Shown: positions 22,839 to 34,600 of the stretch, piece after piece
How the letters are laid out: each line of letters starts with the position of its first letter
Position numbering within the stretch: position 1 is the stretch's first letter
From: Flaveria trinervia
Taxonomy: Eukaryota; Streptophyta; Magnoliopsida; Asterales; Asteraceae
Assembly (NCBI GenBank): GCA_025506515.1
Contig: CM046443.1
Coordinates: 40,498,831-40,562,830 of the forward strand
DNA length: 64,000 bases
Direction of reading: 5' to 3'
Position numbers and translations under genes: made by a program
The notes under the pieces: generated by a model
Databases searched by the model: none
Told to the model about the DNA's origin: nothing
The model's input: only the letters and a program-made list of their open reading frames with translations

Positions 22839-23303
22839 TGCTATCAACTTTAAACTTTGGAGTAGCTTGTTTAACTTGTGCGAATGAAGGTATGCAACTG
22901 AACACTTCGTGCGATTGCACAATGCATTTGAATCAGGCGTGCGAATGAGCAAATACGGATGGCTCAATCGTGCGAATGGACAGGTGTGGATGAACAATGC
23001 GAATGGGCAATTCAGTCATACGAATGGATGTACGAAGGAGTCCAATCATGTGAATGAGGGATGCGTATGAATTCAGTCGTGTGACTAAAGCTGCTGAAAC
23101 TTGTAAATTCAAAGGTTTAAGGTATCTTGACGCAAAAACACGAATTTTTCAAGAACCCTAATTGTCGTATGCCAGAAAAATGTTAACTTTACGATCTGGA
23201 GACGTCCAAAACAACGTTTGACACAAAAATATTGCGTTTTTGCGTGAAAAAAAACAATTTTTATATCAAAATCCATTGAATCACACATAAATCAAGAGCC
23301 TTT
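22839..23303 (-). other. 5' leader of F with family I word array
   Basis: This is the untranslated leader between PBS and gag. Words such as cttcgtgcgattgcac, caatcgtgcgaatgg and cagtcatacgaatgg occur at about 22880-23095. The element B leader has the equivalent array. Confidence 0.75.
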
Positions 23304-23315
23304 GCTTTGATACCA
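23304..23315 (-). other. Primer-binding site of element F
   Basis: On the minus strand tggtatcaaagc lies two bases after the 5' LTR. It matches the plant initiator Met-tRNA PBS tggtatcagagc except at one base. Confidence 0.88.
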
Positions 23316-23581
23316 CTTGTTTGAGGACCGTGTACTGGACACAGTACTAACTGATATACGTGTATATCGAATCAAATAGTTTGGAATCCTATTTGATTGG
23401 CGATCCAATCAGTGAGAACATTACCCGATCGATAAAGATTAATCTAAACATTAAGAATGAATAGCAATCGATCAAGAACGATCTATGAACTTGGGCTGGC
23501 GTTTTTGGGCGTTCTGGACGGCTAGGGTACGTGTATGAGTCGAATTCTTTAGAGTGTTATGTTTTTCCACGAATTATGTGG

Positions 23582-23589
23582 TATTTATA
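23582..23589 (-). promoter_or_regulatory. LTR TATA box of element F
   Basis: tataaata on the minus strand, within cctataaataccac. The same context is in the D and B LTRs. Confidence 0.7.
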
Positions 23590-23599
23590 GGTTAGGGTT

Positions 23600-23830
23600 A
23601 CTCATTCGTGCGACTGAACCATTAGCATGGTTCAGTCATGCGACTGAGTCATGCGGTTGATCCATGCGCACGACTGAGTGCTCAGTCGTGCGACTGAGTG
23701 TTCAGCGTGCAACTGAGTCAATCTCATGTCACATTGAGCGACTGATCCAGTCTCCTGGTTCAGTCGTGTGACTGTTCATTAGCATGAAGTTGTTCATGCG
23801 TATGGTCCATTAGCATAGGCCATTCGCATG
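23600..23830. repeat. Family I palindromic word array in F 5' LTR (U3)
   Basis: cattcgtgcgactgaacc, cagtcatgcgactgag, cagtcgtgcgactgag and relatives lie immediately upstream of the TATA box in transcription orientation. Confidence 0.75.
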
Positions 23831-24070
23831 AGAACTTCATATGACTAAGTTTGAATATGTTTCACAATCATTATTTGACTTAGATCTATTCAAACAACCA
23901 CAAACCTATATAGTAGTTCAATAAGCGTTAATACACATAAATCAATGAAATATTAAACACTATAAGCATAAACCACACATTGTATTTCATTCAACCATCC
24001 AGATACATATATGTAAGACATGAAAGACTTTTTACATTAAGCTCATAAACTAGGTACATATGTATCTACA

Positions 24071-24075
24071 ACACT
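24071..24075. repeat. Target-site duplication of element F (right), acact
   Basis: This is the perfect partner of 7963-7967. Confidence 0.93.
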
Positions 24076-26845
24076 CCCCATCAAGATCAGGTCCATGGAG
24101 TGGTTTCTAGCTATGGGTGTCTTAGTATCTTACAATCAGTCATGTTGAACCTTTTGAGTATGTCTTGAACATACTTTGACTGACTAATGAAGATTCCATC
24201 TTCAACTTGCTTCACTTGAATTCCTAGAAAAAAGTTGAGTTCCCCCATGGCATTCATTTCAAATCTGTCCTTCATCAGCTTCTCAAAGTCTTTGCAGAGC
24301 TTTGATTAGTTGAACCAAAGATGATGTCATCCACAAATACTTGAACTAGCAATATGTCAATTCCCTATCCTTGATGAAGAGAGTTCCATCTATAGAACCT
24401 CTCTTGTATCCATGCTTGTAGAGATACTGAGATAGAGTCTCATACTACTTCCTGGGTGCCTGATGCAGCCCATAAAGAGCTTTGTCAAGCTTGCAGACAT
24501 AATCAGGATGATCAGGGTCTACAAACCAGGTGGCTGTTTGACATACACCTCTTCATCAATCACTCTATAGAGAAAAGCACACTTCATATCAAGTTGAAAG
24601 ACCTTGAAGTTCTTAGATACAACAAATGCCATGAATATCCTAAGAGCTTCCAATCTTTCTATAGGAGCAAAGACATCAGTGTAGTCAGCTCATTCTTCTT
24701 GTGTGTATCCTTGAACAACTAGTCTAGCTTTGTTCTTGATGATGAATCCTCTATCATCCTTCTTGTTCCTAAACACCCATTTGGTTCCAATGGTAGTCTT
24801 CCCATGAGGAAGAGGACAAAGGTTCCAAACTTTCTGTCTTTTGAATTGAAGCAGCTCCTCTTGCATAGCTTCACCCAACTTCCATCCTTCAGAGCCTCAT
24901 CAACTTTCTTTGGCTCTATCTGGGATAAGAAACAAGAGTGAAGAAAAACATTTGCTTCATGGTTTGTCCTCTTGTTCTTAGCCCTGTGACAACATCTCCA
25001 ATGATGTTTGTGGTGGGGTGAGACTTGTGGATCCTAAGCTAAGGGATCACAACAAGGAGCTAAGAAAGATCTAAATTAGAGAATTTAGATCTAGCATAGA
25101 TGTTTCTCCCACATCAGCACACTTATCAAGAGAGACTTGATCCAAGGAGTGTGTGACATCATTGATGTTGTCATCTATGGAGTGGTTATCAGCATCAAGA
25201 AAGTCTTGATAACCGTCACCACTACCATCATTGTCTTCTGCAATTGAAGTGTCTTTATCTAGTTGTGGAGCCTCTGAGCTGGAATTTGAAGGCATACCAG
25301 ATGTATCAGCTGAGTTTGTTATTATGGTGCTGATAGAAACCTCATTTGCAAAAGTAGTTCCAACTTGAGCTAAAGATGTGTTACTTGAAGATCTTCTCAG
25401 CTCAATCCTTGGATCAGGATCACCTATATTTAAATTTTTTGTAGATCCTGAAATAGTCTCACAAGATTTGTTAAAATAGTTGGTAACTAAATCAAGATCG
25501 AAAAGCCAATCAGGACCAGAACCACCAGCCACACAGGGTGTGTGTTCATTGAAAGTCACATTGGCTGACTCCTCAACAATTCTAGTTCTGAGATTGTATA
25601 CTCTATAAGCCTTAGCTTGGGAAGAGTATCCAATGAAGTGTCCATCATCTGATTTCTCAGCACATTTGGCAATTTGATCCTTGGTATTCAAAATGGTGCA
25701 AGGACAACCAAATGACCTAAGAAAACCAATGAAAGGTTTCCTCTTGTGCCAAAGTTCATAAGGAGTCTTGCTATGAGTCTTAACTACTAAAACTCTATTC
25801 TACACATAGCAGGTAGTGTTGACTACCCCTGCCTAGAAGGTGATGGGTAGCTTAGATTCGGACAACATGGTTCTTGCAGTTTCAATCAGTGTCTTGTTTC
25901 TCCTCTCAGTAACACCATTTTGCTGAGGAGTCCTGGGAGCACTGTATTGTCTTGTAATACCTTTTTCATCACAAAATACATCAAGGATTTGGTTCTTGAA
26001 TTCAGTTCTCTGATCACATCTTATGATTTTGACCTTGTGATCAGATTGATTCTCAATCTTTAAGATGAAATTCTTCAAAATCTCAGGAGTCTCATCCTTA
26101 GTTCTAAGGAGAAAGACCAAGTGAATCTTGTAAAGTCATCTGTGATCACTAAGCAGTAAGGGGTCCTTCCTAGACTTATTACTCTAGTGGGGCCAAAGAG
26201 ATCCATATGTAACAAGTGTAGGGGTGTAGTGATGGAGTTCCTTTCAATAGGCTTGTGAGATACCTTATGTTGCTTCCCTTTCAGGCATACAACATAATAG
26301 TCATCACTTGTAAACTCTTTCTTTGACATTCTAGTTACCAAATCATTCTTAATTAGTTTATTCATGTTTTTAAAGTTTACATGGCACATTCTTTTATGCC
26401 ATAGGAAAGACTAACTATTTGCTTTAGACAGAAAGCATGAAACTTGTCGAGAGGGAGATGTTTCTTGGAGATCCATCTTGTACATGTTCCCCTTCCTGGG
26501 GGCTCTAAGCAGAATATGCTCATGAGGAATGACCACCCTGGGCTTGAGAACAATGCACTCATGCTCAATAAAGAGCATGTTATGACTCTGATCACAAAAT
26601 TGGGATACACTCAGAAGATTGTACCCAAGCTCCTTGACAAAGTTTATTTTTTTCAATGCTGAGCTTACCATTTATGACCTTGCCCCGTCCAGAAATGTAA
26701 CCTCCTTCATCTCCTCCAAAAGAAACTAGCCCTCCATCAATCCTTTCAAAGTTCTGGAGTAGTGACCTATTGCCTGTCATGTGCCTGGAACAGCCACTGT
26801 CAATGATCCAGACATTTCTGTTTGTCTTGAGTTGTCCCTGCGCAA
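24076..26845 (-). pseudogene. pol: pol of E: protease, integrase, most of RT
   Basis: The protease segment W-I-I-D-S-G-C-S-R-H-M-T-G-N is near 26815-26775. Pre-integrase (M-C-H-V-N-F-K-N-M) starts near 26389. The integrase D,D,E residues can be seen: H-M-D-L-F-G-P near 26205, R-C-D-Q-R-T-E-F-K-N (a changed S-D-N-G context) near 26010, and V-T-E-R-R-N near 25905. The C-terminal linker is 25691-25071. RT begins near 24878 with G-T-K-W-V-F-R-N; its catalytic motif reads F-V-D-D (about 24326-24337), a Tyr-to-Phe variant. It is cut at 24076 by F and resumes at 7962. Stops and frameshifts occur throughout RT. Confidence 0.88.
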
Positions 26846-26854
26846 AGAAAATGA

Positions 26855-29568
26855 TTAGTTACATTTGGAAACCCAAGCCTTACTTGTGTTGGGCTCATTA
26901 AGAGAAACAGAAGGTAATGTAATAGTAATAGATCCTATTGTTGTGCTAGGAGGATCTTGAGCTGGTGTTGATGGAAAATTCTCAGTCACTTGGTCTTTCT
27001 TAGACTTCCACACCACCTTCGGAAGCTTGGAATTGACCTTCAACACTTTAGAAGCTTTTAATACTTCGGAAGTTTGGATGACTGAACCTTCAGAAGATTC
27101 TGCAAACACTACAGTAGACTTCAGTGCCTCGGAAGTATTCCTTCCTTCCGAGACCAACTTTTCTTCCGAAGGCAATTTTCCGTTTGCCTTCTTCTTGGTT
27201 TTGGAGCTTTCGAAGGAATCAAAATTTTCTTCCGAAGCTTGAATCTTCTTAGAACACTTGGAAGTCTTTGGTTGATCATGTGAAGAGTATCCTTTGGATT
27301 GTATGGACAATCCTTAGCAAGATGAGCAGTACTGTCACACATAACACACTCTATTTTCTTCTTCCTAAGAACCTTCTGGGAACAAGACTGACTTTGATCA
27401 CATCCCTTCTCCACCCTTATCTTTGCAGATGTTGAGACAGTCATTTTGGGCTGAGGACTGTTCTTGGAGTTTGATGGCATGGGCTGTGTAGCAGTGATAC
27501 AAGCAGATCAGTCTTCTTCATCATACTGAGATGATTTAAACATGAACCAGAACTCATAGCAGAAGAGTTGAGGTTGATGTTGTCAGTCTTTATCACTTCA
27601 AACCCTGCAGAGATAAAAACTTATTTTTGCTTGGAGTCAAAAGTAGCCTTGATCTCTTGAGCCTTCCTAGCTTTTCTTTTGCTCTTTCTGTTCAAGTTCT
27701 TCCTTATTGACTTGGTCATCACAATCTTCTTCTTCTCCTCAGAAGAATAATGGCCCTTCTTAGAATCCTCCACTTCACTCTTCTCAGAGGAATTCTTCAC
27801 TATCACTTTTTCATCCCCTTTACTCAAAGGATCTATGAGAGGAAGCTCATCTTCACAAGTTCCACACCTAGGTGATCTTATAGACAAGATTGTATGTGGA
27901 GGAGCTATCTTATTTGATCCTAGTCCCTACTTATTTTGATAACACACTTTATTGTGCAGGGATGAGGATATCATGTTCTTTAAGGTCTCTTCTTCAAGAA
28001 CACACTTGTTTGCCCTTTCATTGCTGATCACAAGCTCAGCCTAGCACTCAGTCAGCTTGGTTATGATATCCTTGAGCTGAGTCCTAAAGTTTGTATGCTC
28101 ATGTTTTAGAACTAAAATAGTTTTCTCTAAGTCCTCTATCTTTAGTTTATAATCATTTTCAGACTTTCTAAAATCAGCTTTTAAAATGTTGAAGGACTCA
28201 AGATCAGATCTCATTTCCACACCTGTATCTATTTACTTTAACAATGCATTCAGTGATACAGAGATGTTCCAATACCTTAGCTTCATCATGATCTGCCATC
28301 GGTGCTTGGTTTGGAGAAGCATCTTCCACCTGAAAGCTCTAGTTAAAGCCTCCATCTTCAACAACAACATAAGCCTGCTGATTTGGCTTCTCATTCTGGG
28401 GAGCTTTGTCAGTGTAGTTGGGTCTAGACTGTGTTTGGCCACCATTTGTTCTAGGTGCCTTACACTCCCTGGCAAAGTGGCCTATCAAGTTACAGTTGTA
28501 ACACTTGACTTTGCCTTTGTCCAGGCCAAACTTTCCACTGGTTGCATTGCTTGGAAACTTCCTTCCAATCCGCTTGTAGAACTTCTTGGCTATATGAGTG
28601 AGAAGAGCCATCTGCTGGACTATCTCCATGTACTCCAGATCATCTGGATGGATACAATCCAGGTCTTCAATGGTGAAAAGAAAGCTGCCACAACTTTCAT
28701 CAGAAGACAAAGGCTTGAGAAGAACTTGTCTCTTGGAATAGGCTTCCTTGAGTGTAGTTCTCCCTTGGTGTCTCTAGGAAGGTGATGAAAGGACCCTTTG
28801 GTGAGTTGTTAGGGTAGCATATGAGATGATGTTAGGGTTCTATGCTATCCCTTTTAACCACATAAAGAGCTGAACCCATTTGATTGTTGGAGTTGCCAGA
28901 TGAACCTTGCATGTTCATCTCTATCTGGTAGCCACTGAGAATCCCATATAACTCTGTCAAAGTGAGAGTTTTGAGATTCTCAGTCCTCTTGATCACCACA
29001 CAGTATGTGTCCACTGCCTAGGAAGTGAGGACATGAACTTCCTTACAATGTCCATGTTCTCAAGAGGAACTCCTCCATCCACAAGGGTATCCACAATCTC
29101 AACATACATGAAGTATTTTTGAGTCATGGTTTCACCTGCTTTGAAGGTGAAGTTTTCAAACTGCTGCTTCAGGAGATCCTTCTTGTTCTCCTTAGCTTCA
29201 GAGGAACCCTCATACATTTGTTTCAATGCATCCCATAACTACTTAGCTATTTTGCATTTCTTGAAACCTCTGTATACAGAGTTTGGAAGAGCAGTCTGAA
29301 AGGCTGTCATGGCTTTTCTATCAATCTCTACTCTCTTACTATCTTCATCAGAGTAGTTTGCCACAGCCTTGGGGATCATACCAGCACCAGTAGCAGAAGG
29401 GGTGCTTGGTATGTAAGGTCCACTATCAACAGACTCCCACATTCTTGAGTCTAGAGACATGATGAAGCTTTCCATTCTCACGCACCAGGTGTCAAACTCA
29501 TCAAGAGTGATCAGTGGGGACTTGTTAATGGTTCCAGTTTCCATATCAGTTTTGGAAATGGCTGTCAT
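26855..29568 (-). pseudogene. gag: gag of element E (family II)
   Basis: It starts M-T-A-I-S-K-T-D-M at 29568. The copia gag-polypeptide domain includes W-C-V-R-M-E-S-F and Q-Q-F-E-N-F-T-F-K-A-G-E (about 29170-29140). Zinc knuckle 1, C-Y-N-C-N-L-I-G-H-F-A-R-E-C, is at 28462-28503. A coiled-coil-like region is near 28330-27960. Zinc knuckle 2, C-V-M-C-D-S-T-A-H-L-A-K-D-C, is at 27307-27348. A Ser/Glu-rich tail holds repeated cttcggaag words. The end is A-W-V-S-K-C-N plus taa (26855-26857), directly before the protease. Frameshifts near 29230, 29010, 28340 and 27490 break it. Confidence 0.88.
27015..27240. repeat. Family II words embedded in E gag coding sequence
   Basis: ccttcggaag, acttcggaag, cctcggaag, ttcttccgaagg and similar words recur about eight times within 225 bp of coding DNA, encoding S-E-x/S-E-G repeats. 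They are the same words as in the LTR and spacer of this family. Confidence 0.65.
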
Positions 29569-29638
29569 TTGAAAATTTGAGTATTTTTGTGTGCGAGGGA
29601 TCTTAAGATGGTTAGATCTTATTTCAAGAGCCTGGAAT

Positions 29639-29650
29639 GTTCTGATACCA
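29639..29650 (-). other. Primer-binding site of element E
   Basis: On the minus strand tggtatcagaac lies two bases after the LTR end ...cctgca. One base differs from tggtatcagagc. Confidence 0.88.
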
Positions 29651-29652
29651 AA

Positions 29653-30457
29653 TGCAGGACCGTATAAGGGTGGTCAAATACAATACAACAACACAAAGAG
29701 GAGAGTAACTAAACTTAATCAAACATTGAACTGGATTAATCACTAGTAAAGACACTAAGAACACAAGTAATTAAGAGACAGAACACAAGAGCAAGATACA
29801 CAAAGAGTTGGTTTTCAAGGTTACAGTATATTGCTTTCTCAAAGTGTTATATTACAAGTGTTACAAAGCATAAAGATAAAGTTACAAGAACATGAGATAC
29901 TTATACTACATCCTACAGCTGGCCATACTATGAAAGCCAGCTAGATACAATTGACTAAACATAAAACAAAATCAATTGTAGAGTCACAAAGGCATATTGC
30001 CTTTTTGAAATTGTGACTAAGACATACCATAGCTCACATCCTTATCTATTACAGAAAGGGTAAAGTACATGAAGTAGAAAGTTTACAGACTCAAGACCTC
30101 AATGTATAGTTACCAAAAGCATGGACCTTTTCACCAACTTATGCAAGTTGGTGACATTACATAGTTGCAGCGGAAAGGGGTCCAACTTTATGGAAAAGTA
30201 CGTCAGATAAAGCATGTTGTTAAAAGTCTTCGAAAGAAATCTGTTTTCAATAGTTGAGCTTCGAAAGACTTTGTCTCTGAAGCTTCGGAAGACTTCATCT
30301 TTGGCTTTGGAAGATATTGGTCTTGGCTTCAGAAGATTTCACACTTAGAATGTTTATGTTGCTTATGTGAAACTTCCAAAGCATTCTTCTTCAGTACTTG
30401 TGAAGCACGCATGCAGAAAGATTTTGGTTGCTTCAGCCTCTTCAAATATTCTCTACA
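29653..30457 (-). repeat. 5' LTR of element E
   Basis: 805 bp, TGTAGAGAATATTTG...GGTCCTGCA in element orientation. Family II words are at about 30225-30345. It matches 1913-2681 and the LTR of C (36540-37328). Confidence 0.93.
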
Positions 30458-30462
30458 CTATT
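30458..30462. repeat. Target-site duplication of element E (right), ctatt
   Basis: This is the perfect partner of 1908-1912. Confidence 0.92.
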
Positions 30463-30680
30463 TTATAGTCTTTTGTAGTGTAGACGTCAAACTATTCAAC
30501 TAGACGAATTCTATGAATCGCTCACCAAAAGGGGTCATGTCTGAGGTGACTAATCGGTTTCTAAATTAAAAGGATCACGTCTGAGGTGATAAAATGGTGT
30601 TAAAAGGTCATAATGTTATATCAAAATTTAAAAATTCAAAGTGTTTGAAAGTTTATGAGTTCAAGCTCATAAGCATGAGC

Positions 30681-30905
30681 CAATCGTACGATTGAATCAT
30701 ATATGAGCCAATCGCACGATTGAACCATAATTATGATCCAATCACACGATTGGACCATGAGTATGGGACAACCATGCAATTGGACTACAAGACTGAACCA
30801 ATCGTACGAATGGATGAAGGAGTATGAGCCAGTCGCACTACTGAAGCATGAGTATGGGCTCAGTCGCATGACTGAAGCATGAGTACAGGTCCAGTCGCAT
30901 GACTG
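30681..30905. repeat. Family I palindromic array, D array 1 (30-bp pitch)
   Basis: Eight words start at 30681, 30709, 30739, 30769, 30799, 30830, 30861 and 30892, a pitch of 28-31 bp. The first, caatcgtacgattg, is a perfect 14-bp palindrome; the second, caatcgcacgattg, differs only in the centre. Confidence 0.85.
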
Positions 30906-31309
30906 AAATTTAAAATAGAATAAATAAGGGGGTCAGTCGGTCATAACCCTTACCACCCTTCAAAGTCCTTTGAAATCGCCCACACACACATACTCTACCC
31001 AAATTTCGTTTGCCCGTTCTTACCTACTGATTATGATTCTAACGTGTGTTCTACTCATCTACAGGTACTGGGCGACTAAAATCGATCGAAATGAACAAAT
31101 TAATCACCTCTATAAGGACCGATTGTGCTAAACCCTAGAACCAAGACTAAACCCTAAAATAGACCACTTAAATGGACATAAAAGTTGACTTAAAGGATAG
31201 TAAGTGTTATTTCGAGTCTCTACGAGTCTAAACACAAAGTCTAATATAATGTTTTGACAAAGATTCAAATCTAGGGTATTCAATAGTGTAGGATGCGAAT
31301 GGTCATGCT

Positions 31310-31530
31310 AATGAAATTCAATTGCACGATTGAGCCAGTCGAATATTCAATCATATGAATGAATCATGCGTTTGGGTTCAGTCGCACGACTGACTCAAAC
31401 ACATGGTGAAGTATACGACTAAGTTCAATCGCATACTCAATCGCACGACTGAACTCAGCTGTAGGCTCAATCAGACGACTGAACTCAATCGTACGACTAA
31501 AAATCAGTCTTACGGTTTAGTCGCATGACT
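31310..31530. repeat. Family I palindromic array, D array 2
   Basis: Words such as cagtcgcacgactgac, caatcgcacgactgaac and caatcgtacgacta lie 18-31 bp apart, close upstream of ORF3. Confidence 0.75.
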
Positions 31531-31616
31531 GAACCAGTATGATCAAAATAGTTTAAGTTCCTACTATCTTCTGTTATGCATAAATCTAACGTATATGTTT
31601 CATGTGTTGTGGCAAC

Positions 31617-34600
31617 ATGGCTGATAGATGGACGATGAGCACGAAGCACAACATATGTGCTCACTTAGATGCTACTACTCGGAATGCTTCCGAGTTTGCT
31701 AGGATCATAACCTTTCTAAGGAATCAAGGATCTTCAAGGCCATATCCACACCCTGCACGCCATACTAATCATTACAAGAGACCTACTGGGAAGGTGCTAC
31801 AGTTGACAGGTCCATTGAGCCTTACAGTATTCGAAGGTAAATTTTTGGACATGAGATTAGTATTATAGCAGATGATCAAAGGCGAGTCCTGGATTTGGGT
31901 GAGGATGGTGCTCACCCAACCAAGCTACACCCTTTGATCGTTTAGGGATGCTTTCTTCGGATGAAGTGCACTGGGGACATCAACGAAGGTGTGCTCAACA
32001 AGAGCAACCTGTGCTCCCAGTTTAAGTACTTAGCTCATGTCATTCTCAAGTGCATAGCATCAAGGAGAGGAGGATTCGACAAGAAGTCAGATTAAATCTA
32101 GAATGCATATATTGCTCTGGTGCTGAACCACCTGTTCAGTTTCTCCCACATGGTAGAGAACATCGAGGCTAAGGGCAAGAAAGGCTTCTGCATGTACCCG
32201 AGGTTTTTACAAATTATTATTGATGAGAAGCTTCCTTTGTTGCCAAAGTAGAAAGACGATGCTGTGATTCTGGAGGTGATGGATGACACGACTTTAGGTC
32301 GGATGAAGGTGTACCGAGGGAAGCAGGTGAAGCCCCCGGTCAGGCGATTGTTTGGGCATTTTTCCAGTGAAGATTATGTGGTGCCCTCTCACAAGAAGTG
32401 GCATCATGATGATAGTGACTCAGATGTTGAGCCCATTGAGCTACCCACTGATGAAGAAGACGACAATGATGACGACCATGATAATGGTCAAGGTGGCGAG
32501 GCACCTGGTGGAATAGAGAAGGCTACCTTCCACCAGGACTTCCTACTTGATGAAGAGGAAGAGTCTGATGATGAGCCACTGGTAAGGACTGTCGGGAGCA
32601 GGGCTGTTGCCACTGTCAAAGGGAAAGAGGCGATTGGCAGACGCCAGGCTGGGTCGAAGGGTGATGCCAGAGATATCATTGATCCTACTTACACCCCAGA
32701 CTAGCCACTCATCTCAGGGGGAGCCTCTATCTCCAAGGGCTCCAGGAAGAAGAGAATGGTCCATCCCCATGGGAAAAAGAGTAAGAGGCCAAGGTTTACT
32801 TTGATCACATCTTCTACTTCTACCACCACTGCCATAGGTACCACCATAGCCACAACCACCACCACTACCACACTCACTACCACCACAACTACAACCACCA
32901 CCACTACCACACCCATTACCACCACTGCCACAGCCACCACCACTACCATACCCACTACCACCACTACCACAGCCACCACCACTACCACACCACTACCACA
33001 ACCAACACTCCATCTACCACTCATACACCTACTAGACCACAATCCATTCCATCCCTCCTCCCATGTTTACCATATCCACCACTACCACAACCACTCACCA
33101 AGCTGGTCCCTCCACTCAATCCATATTCACACCCGGTCCAACTCTACCCATGGTCGGGTTAGAGGAACAGCTAGCTAGCTTAAACCGGATGGTGCTAAAG
33201 CTTATTGCTACTAATAATCTGAGGGCTACTTAGATCAATCAGCTAATGGCGGTGAATGCGGGTCAAGCGAAGCAAATCACTCAGCTGAGTGAGAAGAACG
33301 CTCCGTACGAGAGAGCATTAGGCTGAGCCCACCACGTATTGACAAGTCAAAACAAGCTGGTGTTGGCATGGGTAAAGCGAATTGAAGAACTTGAGCAGAA
33401 GAATAAGAAGATTTTGCTAAATCTTAAGGGATCAAAGAGTGAACCATTAAAGATCAAGGATGGTGATGATGAGGATGATGATGAGGATGATGATGAGGAT
33501 GATGATGAGGAGGATGAAGATGAATCTGATAAAGATGATGGTGATGACGAGGGAGCAGGAGGAAGTGGAAAAGGAAAAGAAGGTGATGATAATGATGAGG
33601 ATGATCGAGAAGGTGATGCGTCTACATTAGCCTCTAATTCATCAGTTAAGGAGAGGCGGACCAAAAGAAATCAAGATCAACGAGCCTCGTCCTCAGCTCC
33701 TCAAGCTGAAGAGACTACTGACCAAGGCAAAAGTAATGATTAGATATTTTTGTATTTGAAACTTTTGTACCTGAATTATGTGTTACATTAATGTAATTAA
33801 TGATTATTAATGTTTAAATGTCTTGATTAATGATTTATGTGTGATGTGCTTAATGTTTATCAAGCAGATGAAGCTCAACCTACAGATGAATATGATGTTG
33901 CTCCCCTTCAGCAAGTCAAGACTCAACTTACCATGAATCTTGACTTGCAAGGGATTGTTAGAAGATCTGTGAGCTACACACCGGAGGAAGGAGAGATTAT
34001 ACATGATCTAACAGACGAGCATCTCGCTGAAATATCCAGACTGAATCTTGACGAGCTTGTCAAAGATGCTCCAGAAGTTGACGTTGTGAGTGATGTTGAG
34101 CTAAAAGACGTGGATGAAATCGAGATAGAGGATGTCACTGCAGAGCACTATCCACAATACACTAACCCGGAAGGACAGTGATCCCCAACTTGGGTGAAAC
34201 GTTTGGTAGTTGTACTTTTGACAAGTTGGATGAAATGGAGAAAGAAAAACAGAAAGAAGAAAGCATAGCCCATGCTTCAGATGCTAATGTTGATATCAAG
34301 AAAGCTGAATGGGCAGCTTGTTTGCAGAGATGAAAGCCCAACGCGCGCCCCCAAAGCAAAATGCCTACACCAAGCTTTATCGACTCAAAAGACATCAGAA
34401 AGTGTCAGGAAAGATTATAGTGTGGGCATATTTTGAAGATTTGGAAGTATATGCTATTGAGTACTTCAGATATCCTCACGATCTGAAGACTTTTCCTAAT
34501 TTTGAGCTCAACCAACTGGCATGCCTAGATCTGTTATATGCTAATCCAAGAAAGATGTCAGGGTGGTTTGAGGCTGCATTAAAGAAAGAATACCACACCA

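Larger units (their letters stand above)
7968..24070 (-). mobile_element. Element F, family I giant copia nested in E
   Basis: F is a minus-strand element with perfect TSDs (acact). Order: 5' LTR 23318-24070, PBS 23304-23315, leader, gag 20818-22838, a foreign patch 18629-20817 that replaces the end of gag and the protease, integrase 17580-18628, a family III solo LTR 16790-17574, RT/RNase H 14740-16784, spacer, ORF3 8688-12092 with an intron, purine tract 8665-8673, 3' LTR 7968-8662. It lies within the RT/RNase H region of E pol. It is the same family as B and D. Confidence 0.93.
23318..24070 (-). repeat. 5' LTR of element F
   Basis: 753 bp, TGTAGATACATA...CCTCAAACA in element orientation. 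A TATA box (tataaata, 23582-23589) lies downstream of the family I word array (about 23600-23830). Confidence 0.92.
1913..30457 (-). mobile_element. Element E, complete family II giant copia, split by F
   Basis: E is a complete minus-strand LTR retrotransposon with perfect 5-bp target duplications (ctatt). In transcription order: 5' LTR 29653-30457, PBS 29639-29650, gag 26855-29568, pol 24076-26845, the nested element F (7968-24070), the rest of pol 7289-7962, spacer 6593-7288, ORF3 2722-6592, purine tract 2684-2691, 3' LTR 1913-2681. It spans 28.5 kb, or about 12.4 kb without F. It is inserted in the spacer of element D. All coding parts are broken by stops and frameshifts. Confidence 0.93.
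30463..31616 (+). other. Spacer of D, right half, with two palindromic arrays
   Basis: Non-coding. Array 1 is at 30681-30905 and array 2 at about 31310-31530. Between them is about 370 bp of plain sequence that resembles F (12430-12730, inverted) and B (59830-59930). It ends immediately before the ORF3 ATG. Confidence 0.75.

Noticed and set aside
26841..26860. General intron between gag and pol, based on ttgcag/gcgcag before protease in A, E and B
   Set aside because: D has gcatgg at the same place, with gag and pol in one frame. B's cag appears to result from a one-base deletion. The acceptor is therefore not conserved in family I.
30681..30905. CRISPR-like array of evenly spaced palindromic words
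   Set aside because: The context is a plant LTR retrotransposon. The words vary in sequence, the intervals are similar to one another rather than unique spacers, and no cas gene exists.
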